From Dermanyssus gallinae (taxonomy: Eukaryota; Arthropoda; Arachnida; Mesostigmata; Dermanyssidae), in the NCBI GenBank assembly GCA_003439945.1, contig QVRM01002404.1, positions 62,001 to 126,000 of the forward strand: 64,000 bases of DNA, in the 5' to 3' direction. Below, piece after piece: positions 19,663 through 30,189 of this stretch (position 1 is the stretch's first letter; every line of letters starts with the position of its first letter). The position numbers were made by a program, and so were the translations under genes. A model generated the notes under the pieces. That model was given only the letters and a program-made list of their open reading frames with translations. It searched no databases and was not told the origin of the DNA.

Positions 19663-19673
19663 GAGGGGGGAGA
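19663..19673 (+). other. Polypurine tract
   Basis: GAGGGGGGAGA lies one base before the 3' LTR, in the expected place for plus-strand priming. Confidence 0.75.
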
Positions 19674-19674
19674 A

Positions 19675-19963
19675 TGTAGGATAGCAGTGAACGTTAAGCA
19701 GCGCGGGCATAGACAGCGTCGGTTGGCGGCAATGCCGAAGCAAGCTAAATACATGGCGCCAGATAGAGGATGCCGCCACCCTACTAGGGAAGACGCGGGG
19801 AGTCACTAATTACGCGGGCAATCTGTGAGAATATAAAAAGGCATGAGAATAAATGAGTTAGTAGTCGTTGGTGCGAGCCAGGCAGAGGACGTGTGTTGCT
19901 TGAGCGAGAGAATGGCGAACTCGTAACGGTCGCCGGCCAGCCATGGGGGTGATGGACACTACA
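19675..19963 (+). repeat. 3' LTR of arm B (289 bp, complete)
   Basis: Begins TGTAGGATAG and ends GGACACTACA (TG...CA). It contains a TATA-like atataaaaag at 19831-19840 and AATAAA at 19848-19853, so promoter and polyadenylation signals lie close together as in short LTRs. Confidence 0.85.
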
Positions 19964-19968
19964 GATGA

Positions 19969-20350
19969 CATATCGAGATGCCGAGCAGGTTGAACACGAT
20001 TGACGGCACCCCATTTGGGGCTTCGCTTGTCTCAGGATTCAAGCCCTTTAAATGTTTTAATAGATTTTCTGATGTGACGTCAACATCACTTATGAATAGT
20101 ATCACACCCGAATCTCGCCGACGTAGTTCATCATCCGATGAACAGGTTTGTGCAAATGTGTTTTTTCTCAATTCAGCTTTCGCGTAGTCATGGGAAGCAA
20201 GTGAGCCGTCGGGACGCATAATTGACGCAAGATAATCTCGAACTGTAATACACTTCATAAAGGAGCAACCTTGAAAAAAATCTGGTCCAGTCTGTGAGGT
20301 CAAAGTTCAATTTCATGACGTTGTAATTCTCTTTTTTATAATCCAACTTG
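19969..20350 (-). mobile_element. LINE-C copy 1, segment upstream of RT
   Basis: Minus frame at 19959-20303 encodes VRDYLASIMRPDGSLASHDY, then ENLLKHLKGLNPETSEAPNG, then VPSIVFNLLGIS. This is the linker between endonuclease and RT in Jockey/CR1-type LINEs (the ...LK..K..GPDGI.. block, here EAPNGV). It matches the SENLTRHLRKLSNKHSETPDG segment of LINE-C copy 2 at about 28975-29045. The RT continues at 17657 and below, across the LTR composite. Confidence 0.75.
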
Positions 20351-21068
20351 GCTCTTGACGTTTGCTTGGGGCGCGTGCAGTCAATTATAAAGTACTCCAT
20401 CATCCCATGCTCGTATATAAATATAAACCCAACGAAATTTACCGATTTTTTACATTTAGACCATTTACATTTTGTTCAAAGAATCCCATAACGATGCTCG
20501 TGTCCCAGAAATGTTTGGCAAAGCCTATTTATGTTTATTGCAGAAAACTAATTATCAGCGCGATTTTACGCAAATCCACCAATTTTAATAGAAATTATAA
20601 CTCCAGGCCAACTAAAAAAGAGTGCAAATAAAACTTGTTTGCAAATCAAATCGCAAGATGCCTTAAACTCTCCCGTTACGGTCCAATATTTAAAATAAAG
20701 CTCTATTGTAAGTTTAACGTGAGCGTATATGGTTTTCAGCATTGCTGCTGCGACACAAGACTAACTCCCTTAGATCTAACATTAAAGCAATTAGTAAGTG
20801 TGGGGAGTCTTAATTGATAGAAAATACCTGGATTCAATAAAAAAAAATTCTAATGCGAGAGACAGCGGGGGAAACACAAATCTTAAAAGCGCGCTTTGAT
20901 GCACCAATGTCGAAATGTTTATTATTCGTTTCATAAGCGACCCTCTAAAATGAACATTGACAGAGGCGAGCTAAAGACTCATAGACCCTCAACTATCAAT
21001 AAGTTGACACTTGTTAGCCGAGTACCAAAGATGTATTGGCGCAGGCTTAGGCATTCCATTTAGCGGCA

Positions 21069-21134
<66 letters not shown>

Positions 21135-22377
21135 TATTGTTTTGCACCTTATAGGCTAGCACCGCTAACTCTAAACGTGTCAGCTCATCAAGCCTGAAAA
21201 GCCCGAGCCTTGTGTACCATGAAGTCTGACTTGTGCGACAAGGAAGGCCTGTTATGGCTCTAACCGCGTCATTCTAAACGACTCTTTTGCTGTCTAGGAT
21301 CGTGAAATACCTGGCGCCCCACAGAGTAAATCCTAGGTTAGAATTGGCCTCATAGGCGCTTTGGAGACATGTACCAGAAGGTCCCACATAGCCTTAAGCC
21401 GAAGTAAGTCGTATCTTATTTCCATGAAAGCATTTTTTATTCATTAAAATGCACGCTGTTTAGGCATGTAAACACAAACATAGCGTGCATGACACATAGT
21501 AAAATTATGATATGAGAATTCTCGCTGGAGCTGAAAGAGCAATGCAGATGCAGTACTCTCGTGGAGGTGATAATGAGGGCATGGGCCGCACCAACGATGG
21601 CATTCGCAGTCCTTTCTGGCTTCATGAAACCCAGCCGACCGACCTAGTAGTTGATGAAATCCGTGAGCACGGTAGCGAGTGGCAAGATGCCGAAATGAGC
21701 AGAGATTCCATTCAGGCCTGGTTAGTCATAGCTGTTTAAAGATAAAACGCTTTTATAGATCATCCGTCGTAGCATTTTCTTATTTTAACTGATAGATACG
21801 GGCAAAAATGATTGATAGTAGAAATTGAGGCTTAACTATCAACCAGCCCACTCTTGTAAACCGACGTCTAAGCTTTTTTTTTTTAAATTATTATTAAAGC
21901 GCAACACAGTGGTCTAGGCTTAGTGAAAATTGCTCATACTTCATCCAACGACACCTACTACGTCGCTGTTGTACAATTATGAAACCTTGATTCGACAGGA
22001 ATAACGTCTGGCGTCCATAGCCTTCGTTGTTGTCCGTGAATTAACGTGCTACAGCAGTCTCCTGCCTCAGTGTTTATATCAATATTCCAACGCACGGACG
22101 TATCTGTACGACACACGCACTGAATGAACAAAGGAACGTTGGGCGCCGTAGAAAACGGATCAGAAGTTTCCCGAGAAACTCACGCGTGTGCGAATCGTTC
22201 AGCCCGAGCTCGGGCGATTTGTGATTGCCCATTGTTTGGGTCATTCGGTGCGGGCGCCTCGAAGGAGGGCAAGCCGATACAACCCAGACGATAAACGAAA
22301 ACCAGGCTGTGTCGCCGTTTTACACCAGCCAGCTTTCTCGTGTCTTCGGCGGTCTGTTGCGGTGATCAGCCCCTAGA
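20351..22377. other. Intergenic; no recognisable gene
   Basis: Contains a (TA)n array at 21072-21132. An ORF at 21512-21739 (75 codons) has no recognised domain. The last 200 bases may be 5' UTR and promoter of Kunitz gene 2; I cannot point to a secure TATA box. Confidence 0.45.
21072..21132. repeat. (TA)n microsatellite
   Basis: About 60 bases of uninterrupted TA. Confidence 0.95.
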
Positions 22378-23841
22378 ATGAGGCTTTCCGCCAACACGCT
22401 GAAGGCTATGCTATTCAGCCACACGACTCTGTTGTTGCTGCTCCTGCTTCTGCTGCCGTCATTCTCCGAGGGAAAACCTAATGCGGGTAATCGACAGTGT
22501 GTGCAAGTGGAAATTCCGTGAACAGAGCTCCTGTGAATCCCATTACAGAGCCCCGGAAATACGCCCAATACTAACTAGCAAATAGCCCAATACTGTGCGC
22601 CGTCTCCCTTCTACAGTTTATTTTTTTTATATTTGTTCTTTATGAAAAGTTGCCAATGTCCCATTACACTCTCTGGTTGTTTATCTGTTATGTGTGTTTT
22701 CGTTAACACCGCCGGCACCGCAACTACAGCAAACATATATACATTAACTTAGCTACAATAAGTTATTTTAACAGATTATTAAAAGCAAATAATTACGCTT
22801 CAAATAGTTAACCTATTTTTTTTATTTTTTAGTTGTATTAATGTGACACCCGTGAAGATTTGAGCACTTCTTGTAAGCGCTGTATCCGTGTGCACGTGGC
22901 TTAAAAGAATGTAACTCTAAAACACATTGCGTCATGCAAAGCTGCTAAATCTAGACTTAGAATGTCCTATATACATATATATATACACAAACTTTGAGGT
23001 CTAGTACAACTCTACGAAAAATATTTTTTTTCTAATGGACCAAAGGCGGCATGACTTTTTTGGCGTGAAAAAAATACCAAAAGCGGTTGTATCAAGCTCT
23101 TTTATACTGACATATCTTTACTAAATCTGCGATTGCGAAAGTCCCAGTCATTCTATCGACCAACCAATCATGCTTGTGTGTTTGGAAGAACATTTAACAT
23201 CTGTTAAATTGCATACTACGCTAGCAAATGTTGGATTGAAGATAATTCTCAAGAAATAAAATTATTTGCAATTTTTGTAGCTTGGCTTGCCACTCAATTG
23301 CCCATTTTTTAGAAGATATTTCTTCCCCTTGTTCCATTGGCAAAGCAGATTTTTCCGCCGAGTTGTACTATTTCCCAAAGTTTGTTGGACGAATTCTGTG
23401 AGATCATATATATATATATATATATAAATCTATATACATATTATTCGCTTGACATGTTTACCTAAATACGAAATACACACGTCACCCTTTTATATCAGGG
23501 GGTGTTGTCTCATTTATATGTTCATATATAGGCCATACTATAAGATTCTGAGAGTGCGACTCGATACTCATCTCGTTTTACTGCTTGGTTTCACTGAAAC
23601 AGAACGGAAGAAGCGGTGCTTTCTCGAGCCCTATACGGGGCCCTGCCGAGCCCTGCAGAAGCAGTGGTTCTTTAATTCCACCCTGAATCGGTGCCTGCCG
23701 TATTACTACGGCGGGTGCAGGCCTGGCGCTGATTATCGTCGAAAACTGAACAAGTTCCGTAGCTGTTCCCGTTGTAAGCAGTCCTGCGGAGATAAGCAGA
23801 CAACATGCGACGATTGGCCAAACGGTGGCAAAATCGGCTGA
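22378..23841 (+). CDS. Secreted Kunitz-domain protein 2 (two exons)
   Basis: Predicted exons 22378-22486 and 23603-23841, phase-1 intron (donor GCGG|GTAATC, acceptor TGAAACAG|AA), about 115 residues. Exon 1 is a signal peptide with a run of nine leucines before LPSFSEG. Exon 2 is a Kunitz/BPTI domain: C-x8-C-x15-C-x7-C spacing is canonical (CFLEPYTGPCRAL...RCLPYYYGGC). The second half is lengthened and has extra cysteines (RSCSRCKQSC, then QTTCDD), eight in all, so an additional disulfide to the C-terminal tail is possible. P1 is Arg (PCRAL), as in Kunitz gene 1; the intron phase and acceptor (actSaaacag) are also shared, which supports paralogy. Likely an extracellular serine-protease inhibitor. 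Exon 1 is assigned by phase and signal peptide only. Confidence 0.75.
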
Positions 23842-23874
23842 ACTCGGCGCTCGAAAGAAAGACGCATATCGGAA

Positions 23875-23930
23875 GATGAAGACTGAAGCCGTATTCGTAG
23901 AAATGATGAAGACTGAAGCCGTATTCGTAG
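23875..23930 (+). repeat. 26-bp direct duplication in the 3' UTR of Kunitz gene 2
   Basis: A 26-base unit starting gatgaagactgaagccg occurs at 23875-23900 and again, identical, at 23905-23930. Confidence 0.9.
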
Positions 23931-23933
23931 TCA

Positions 23934-23939
23934 AATAAA
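23934..23939 (+). promoter_or_regulatory. Polyadenylation signal AATAAA of Kunitz gene 2
   Basis: AATAAA 93 bases after the stop codon, directly behind the 26-bp duplication. Confidence 0.6.
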
Positions 23940-23944
23940 CAGCG

Positions 23945-24905
23945 GCGGCTACAGCCGGCCGACCTAGTCATTGATCATTTCCTGGGTGGGTGAAAAATGT
24001 CGACGCGTGTGGGTTGTTACGATTCGTTCTGTTACTGTCGTTGGAACTGTGTGACGCAACATTGTGACTTACTTTCCACCACCAACACCTGATACAGCTA
24101 TCGACAGCCAGCCTTGATAAGCTAGTATTTAGTCGCTATATAACATACAACATTGCATTAGTGCGCGCACTAGATCTGCCACTTACTTGCACATATACAT
24201 ACAAACACAGGTGTAATAACTCACAGGTTTGGCTAAGTGTCAACGGTTTTTTTTGTCAGAATTAACTGGTCTAGCGGGTAAGTTTCACAGACAATTAAGC
24301 GGGAGACAGCTTACAATGGACAGAAGTACCCCATGGCAACGGAACGAGGCGATAGTTGAGGAGAGTCTACGCATTAGCTAATGTCAACTTACAAAACAAA
24401 AACAGAACCGAGTTCGGCCACGACCGTTCTTCCTGCCTACTGTTTAGTGAGTAGTGATATCTTCCATACAAACGAGCGTGTGATTTTGTTATGGTCAAAT
24501 ATGTGCGAGCGCCGCAAGGCCGCAACCAGCGTCTACTTTGGGAGAAGACACAGCAAGATCCTTTGACAGATGATCAAAAACTCAACGTGCTCAACGTGCA
24601 CGGTCAGGAAACCGACTCTGCATCACAAACCTGCTATTCGCGACGGCCAGCATCACCATGAACCATCATTACAGCCCATTGTGTCAAACTAGAAGATGGC
24701 ACGTATTGTGGGGTAGCTACGCCGAGATGTCAACACAGGTACAAACAAGTATTATTCCAGGGAGTGTACAAGGAACAATCTAAAAACTAGAAAAATACTG
24801 GCTCTACACGGAGAACAAAACCAGCAACTGGGCGTTGTTTAAAAACGTTGTGCTTAAGCGAACGCGAGCGACTGGACCTATATGAATTTTTTTTTGGAGG
24901 AGGTA
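23945..24905. other. No recognisable gene
   Basis: Intergenic; no ORF with a recognised domain and no notable repeat. Confidence 0.5.
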
Positions 24906-25055
24906 TTAAATGCAGTTACGCACTATCGCTACGAGTCTCTATCTCTAGCAGTGTGGGACTCGACCCCAACGGTTGGATGTTACTCCGTTGAGACCAATAC
25001 CCACTAAGCGCACCTCCCCCCTTAAGCTTCACTCTCTGATAGCCCAGATCTTCAT
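24906..25055 (-). mobile_element. tRNA-derived SINE, family S3, copy 2
   Basis: Inverted copy of the S3 sequence at 15168-15332; on the minus strand it has GCTTAGTGGGTATTGG and GGGGTCGAGTCCC. It ends in an A-rich run on the + side (ttcataaaaaaaac). Confidence 0.7.
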
Positions 25056-25635
25056 AAAAAAAACAGTACTATGGACTGACTATATAAAAGTTACGCCCAT
25101 CTAAATTGCTTGACTGAAAAAGTGGATTATGATACCTGCATAAATTTTTCTGCTCATACAATTTTGGATGTTTTGTGATAGTAGCCTTAACAGTCCTCTA
25201 GGCATTCGTTATTGTTTCCTATACTGTCGAAAAGCAAAATTTAGTTTATTTGTGTCGTTCTTTGGTTCAATAAGGGCGAATTTATTCAAATTCGCCATGA
25301 GCATGACGGCCCTCTAGAGGCATACCTGCTGTCCCCATATAGACGTCATAGTGGCGGGAGATTATAGAACTGTCGAATTGAGCCTCAGGCTCACAATACG
25401 AAAGGTAGCGCCGTATGTGGTATTTTAGTGTGTCCTTAGAGGGGACTTTCACTTGTCATATGAGGGTGGAACTATTGATTTACTGTTTTCAAGGGAACTT
25501 TTCCACCCTGCTATGGCATGAATCGACAAAAAAGGCCACAATCCTCTTTAGATTTAAATGCTGCTGACATAAGATCAGAGCGCCCTTGGTTCTAACTAGT
25601 CGCGGCGGTGGCCTAAGCGGCCAACGCAGCATTCG
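25056..25635. other. No recognisable gene
   Basis: No supported feature; possibly the decayed 5' part of LINE-D. Confidence 0.4.
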
Positions 25636-25990
25636 ATTTGTTTAGGAAGTTGAGGATCAAAGTAACCGCTCTTTCTAGACAGTGTAGACTTTATTTTAAT
25701 TGGAAACTGGTACAGGAGAACGTCCAGGATAGAAAAAAATCTTGGAATGCCATTCGATATTTTCTAGGTGGCATAGTGGAAAAAAAGTGTGTGAACTTCA
25801 AAGTAGGCGATATTATGGTGTCCGATAAGGCTACAATGGCAAACGTGTCAATTCAATGTTACTCGACATGTGTCACTGGCGACACGGAATGATCTGACAG
25901 ATATGTAATATTCGGGAATTTTCTTCGTCGAGCAACAGACATTTCAGTTTAACCGGTCCACACTCTAAAAGTCGCGCATCTTCTACGCAT
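25636..25990 (+). mobile_element. LINE-D fragment (linker before RT)
   Basis: Plus-strand frame encodes FRKLRIKVTALSRQCRLYF, then KKSWNAIRYFLGG and EKKCVNFKVGD. This resembles the basic linker between endonuclease and RT of Jockey-like LINEs (R..V....R..Y....L....KK.W..I). Further on, other frames give FGNFLRRATDISV. The RT of what may be the same element family starts about 4.2 kb downstream (30190). Confidence 0.6.
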
Positions 25991-26330
25991 CATCAGAATG
26001 AGAACAAGATGCAAAACCACGGCTTCATTCTTTCATTCTATTATTTACGGTCAGGTAGACCTGACGTGTCCGCGGCTCGCGCCAAAAAAGTGTACTTTTT
26101 CTTTCTTTGTATTGTCTGTAGGGTGGTCTTTCTTGCACGCGATCTTTTTCGTGCAATTGCGTATTTTCTGAGCAGTGCCTATCTCCGAAACAGTCTGGAA
26201 CAGTAACGCTTTGTGACAACATTTGTATGGTAAACGCTTTTCGTGGAGCCCCACTGGTAGCTGTGCCACTCGATACTCTGCCCGACACACTTAACTGTTC
26301 GTCGCGGTGTCCAGGTCATGGTCGTACTGG

Positions 26331-26470
26331 CGGTGTGGTCTAGAGGACTATTGCACTAATCATAGTTGTCATCATCGGGGTGTTGCCGGTTCAATCCCTA
26401 GTGTGGATCAAATTTTCTTTGAGCGATACGCGAATATAAACCATACCGCTGAAAGTCAGCGGCCATGCTG
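26331..26470 (+). mobile_element. tRNA-derived SINE, family S2, copy 1
   Basis: Head GGTGTGGTCTAGAGGACTA (box A-like) with CCGGTTCAATCCC (box B) at 26385-26398, followed by a unique body. A related copy is at 51379-51480, and a body fragment (ataaaccatatcgcc) is at about 51762-51800. Confidence 0.7.
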
Positions 26471-26544
26471 CCACAAGGACTGTTGGGGAAACCCTAGATA
26501 TCCCAACATGTCCAATCCTCGATGCATTTAAGATATGCCATACG

Positions 26545-26613
26545 GTAAGTTCTAACCCCGTATGGTCTAGGATTAAAAACAACCTCCTTAAAAATGTTTT
26601 TAATTCTAGGTCA
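26545..26613. repeat. Hairpin repeat (MITE-like), copy 2
   Basis: Second copy of the hairpin at 4034-4114. Arms taggattaaaaaca (26568-26581) and tgtttttaattcta (26595-26608), one mismatch, loop acctccttaaaaa. Confidence 0.75.
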
Positions 26614-26893
26614 CGATCGTATACCTCGGAATCGATTTTTGCTCATCCCAATCATGAACATGCAAGGGGTCAACGTAAACAAACTAACTCGGACCAAAGC
26701 ATTGAGGTGTAGAACAACACCAAAAAGCTCAAAGATAGCCCCGCCTGCCCAAATTGTAACTTGATAACGAAAATAGCTACTCAGATGAAATGCCAGTGTA
26801 GCTACATCTCAAGTGCACGTCTTTCTCATATGCAGAAGCGAAAAAGGATAAAATAAACAGAACAACTACAAATGTGCAAAGTGTAGTCGCCCG

Positions 26894-27244
26894 TTGCCAA
26901 GCGACAACGTAGGTGACGATATGAATTTAGAGTCTAATGTGCTCACCCTTGTGAAATGTCTCACTAAACAAATGAACACGCTACAGTCAGCTGTTGACCA
27001 GCTGATGACAAATAACACGGAACTAAAAAGGAAAAACGACTGCATCGAGAAGAACATTTACAAACTGCTGCAGTCTCAACAGATACGAGCGTCAACGCAA
27101 AATAACCAGGCAGAAGGAAGCCGTGTCGCAAGTCTTTCGCACGGCCGCAGCCCGTACCCTTCCCCTGGCCCCAAATCGAAATTCGAGTCAGTCTCGGTCT
27201 CTGGTCTGCCCACTGTTCGGCCCCCGCCAAGTGCCTGCAGCTAA
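26894..27244 (+). pseudogene. LINE-C2 ORF1-like coiled-coil frame
   Basis: A 116-codon frame. Residues 15-55 (NVLTLVKCLTKQMNTLQSAV, then a second stretch rich in Leu/Asn/Lys) have the heptad look of a coiled coil, and then a Ser/Pro-rich tail. ORF1 proteins of LINEs commonly start this way and bind element RNA. It lies upstream of, and on the same strand as, the LINE-C2 endonuclease/RT pieces, which is the main support. Later ORF1 sequence (YVEILDSDGEKMFG at about 27485) appears in another frame. Confidence 0.5.
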
Positions 27245-27679
27245 AGCAGAAAGCCGGAAATAGAGAGAGTCTTATAAGAAGATGGAACTCAGACGGCGTC
27301 GAATGGTGCACGTTGGTGCTCGGCCTGATTAGGGACCAGCGACCCTACCGCGCGAGTCAGTTCGTCTCTGTACTGAAAGAACGCTTTCGGCAACAAAACT
27401 ACACCGTCATCTGTCGTCATCTGGAATATTTCCGGTTGTTGTAAAGAAAATTTAAACTAGATATTCCCACTTCAGCTCGTTCTACGTGGAGATACTAGAC
27501 AGCGACGGCGAAAAAATGTTTGGACAGTCTATTTGGAATTCCGGTGCTATAGTAAAAGAGTTCTCCGGCCGTGTGAGAGATGATGACGACATCGACTCCC
27601 ATTCTGTCCAGTGACTCCCAGGGATATCGTCCATCCCCAACACAGACGTAAGGACAATAATGAATCTAGCCTGGAAAAT

Positions 27680-29998
27680 CTTTACAATGAACAACATATT
27701 AACAGCGAATTACCTGATCTGAAATGCATTCTTCTAAACGCGCGTTCTTTAGAAAAATCTGGCGCCATCGGCTGTCTCCCTCTCTCTCCTGGCTCTTAAA
27801 ATCGACATTGCATTCATAACCGAAACCTGGCTTAATGGTGGGTTTCGTGTGCTGAACTATCTGCCAATGGTAGATTTTAGGTCTTTCGCAAAAGTCGAAT
27901 TGCCCAATCCGCAGGTGGGGTTCTGTTCTTAGTCGAAGCCCAAACACCCTGTGCTCCGGTGACCGTCATGACATTATCTGAAACAGCGGCCGTCGATCTT
28001 CTGCTGACTAGCACCCCAGTGCGTCTCTTCTGCTCCTATTTGGGCCCTACCGGTACAGCAGCAGAGCTTTATCGTAACGTAGCCACACTTGTCACCGACT
28101 TGGAATATCTCAGCAGCGTCGTTGTTGCTGGTGATTTCAACCGAGGCGACATCGATTAGACTAACCCCATCTCATTGTACTCTAAATCCAATAAGGACGG
28201 CAATGAAGACGACGAATGTGGACGGCTAAGTAAGGAAGTTTTTCTGCTTCAATTCATTAGAACAGCTGGTCTCGATCAATTCGTAAAGAAGCCCACCAGA
28301 GGCCACAACTTTCTTGATCTAGTGTTCGCGAACGATGAATCCGTCGACAATATCGTTTGTTCTCTTGCTCCTATTGCCAGGGACAATAACATGGTCAGCT
28401 TCACGATAGCTCCGGGCCCATCTCCTCCTTTGTACATTCCGACCCTCCTGGACTACGCCAACGGAGACAACGGAGGGATGGTCTGTAACGTTCTCGTTAC
28501 TGACTGTAACTTATTCAAGTCAACCTGAGTGAACTCAAACGAGATGTATAATCGTTTTCTCGAATACATGCACATGCTACAGGATTCGTTGGTGCCATAC
28601 AAAACCGTTGGCAGAGCACACAGGTTTGACTCACTTATCAAACGTCTCACTGATCGTCTAGCAACCTCAAACGTTGAAGCAACTACTCAAACCATTCAGA
28701 AGGAACTTCTAAAAGTTATGCATCGTAAGAGGGTCATCGAAGGGAGCTCAACATGGAATTCAACCAACGATCCACAAATACGTAAGAAAACGGCTCAAAA
28801 TCAAAGACAGTGTTGGCGCAATCAAAGGCAGGATGGATTGTTCGCTACTGAGAACTCTGAAAAAACGGAATTATCCCGTGACGTCTGTTACCTGGTGAAT
28901 TAGCAGAGCGCTCCCGTCGGTCGCAACCTGATGTACACACATCAGAAAATCTCAAATGCGTGAGAGGACGTTGACAACTTCTCTGAAAACCTGACTCGAC
29001 ATCTCAGGAAGCTCTCAAATAAGCACAGCGAAACACCGGATGGTATCAGCGCGCTCGTATATGAGCAATGCGACCGTTCAGTATGTACATTTTTATCGCT
29101 AATGTTCCGACGTTCTCTTGAAGAAGGAGCTGTACCCGATCGGTTCCGCTGTGCCATTGTGTGACCGGTGCATAAGAAAGGGGACAAGACTGATGCACAA
29201 AACAAACGGTCTGTATTGCTCACTTCTATTACCAGCAAGCTCTTTGAGAGCGTGATTGCTGAAGCCGTCTACAACAATGAAAAGCTTCAGGGACTCATCT
29301 CAAGAGAACAGTTCGCCTATCGACCAGGCTACTCCACGGTCTTGCAGCTACTTGAAACTCAAAATGATTAGGCTTTGGTGTTCAAATGCAATAAGCCATT
29401 GAATTGTATTTATTTTGGCTTCAAATCGGCATTTGAAACGGACACACACGATAAACTCTTGCAGGTCCTCCGTAGTTATGGTGCTGGTAGAAAAATAGTC
29501 GAGTGGATAGCTGCATTCTTACGTGGCAGAACTTTCCGCGTCCGTGTCAGTGACTGCCTATCATCCTGTGCTCGAGCCACTTCTGGCTGTCCACGGGGCA
29601 CCATATTTGTGCCGCTAATGTACATATTGTACGCTGATTCACTAAAGCACATCGTCCCGAAACATGTGCATATGTCAATCTATGCAGACGACATTAAGAT
29701 GTATACTATTGTTAATGATGATGTCAAGGCGGCCTTACAAACAGTATTAGGCAACTTCTGTGAATAGTCTCGTAAACTTGATCTCAAATTGTCCGTACAT
29801 AAGTGCGCTATTCTAATTTCGGTAGAACGAATCCTAGAAACTCTTGCACTACTGGCGGCGAGCATTCACAAGCTGCAACAATTATGAAAGACTTGGGTGT
29901 TTTCACCTTTGTGAACAGCCTTTTCGCGTGGCGCACTAGCCGCAATGGTGACAGTCTATCTGGAAATAAATATCCCCGCTCTTCGGGGTGCACTTAAT
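27680..29998 (+). mobile_element. LINE-C copy 2: endonuclease and RT, decayed
   Basis: Endonuclease motifs in order across frames: LKCILLNARSL (27717), LKIDIAFITETWL (27800), VVVAGDFNRGDID (28115-28159), KKPTRGHNFLDLVFAND (28285-28335). RT pieces: SETPDGISALVYEQ (29030), PVHKKGDKTDA (29163) through LFESVIAEAV and QFAYRPGYSTVLQL (to 29371), FGFKSAFETDTHDKLLQV (29410), RATSGCPRGTI (29570), SIYADDIKMYT (29680, the YADD active site) and LKLSVHKCAIL (29780). Numerous stops and frameshifts show it is dead. The 3' end is an A-rich tail at about 29995-30020. Endonuclease style and SGCPxGTI suggest the Jockey/CR1 group. Confidence 0.8.
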
Positions 29999-30189
29999 AA
30001 TAAAATAAAAAAACAAAAATATGCTCAGTTGCATCTGAACAAATTCCATGTCAGATATTGCGAAGAGCAGCTAATGTTCTCGCTGATCCCGCATCATATC
30101 TGATTAATAATTTGTCAAATGCGGCTCGTTGAGCACTTAAATTTTACATTATTTTGCGTCGTCCCGCTCTTTAAATTTGGTAACAGACT

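Larger units (their letters stand above)
17663..19963. mobile_element. Inverted LTR-retroelement composite
   Basis: The composite begins TGTAGTGTCC and ends GGACACTACA, so its outer ends are inverted copies of the same LTR terminus. Arm A (minus orientation) spans 17663-18880; arm B (plus orientation) spans 18881-19963. The internal gag-like sequences of the arms (17848-18375 and 18907-19430) are inverted repeats with high similarity. It is flanked by gataa (17658-17662) and gatga (19964-19968), a probable 5-bp target duplication with one change. No pol genes are visible, so it is non-autonomous. It interrupts a LINE-C copy, which runs on at both sides. Confidence 0.8.

Noticed and set aside
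26009..26290. Overlapping ORFs on both strands near 26.1 kb
   Set aside because: No recognised motif, frames conflict, and the region is between LINE and SINE fragments.
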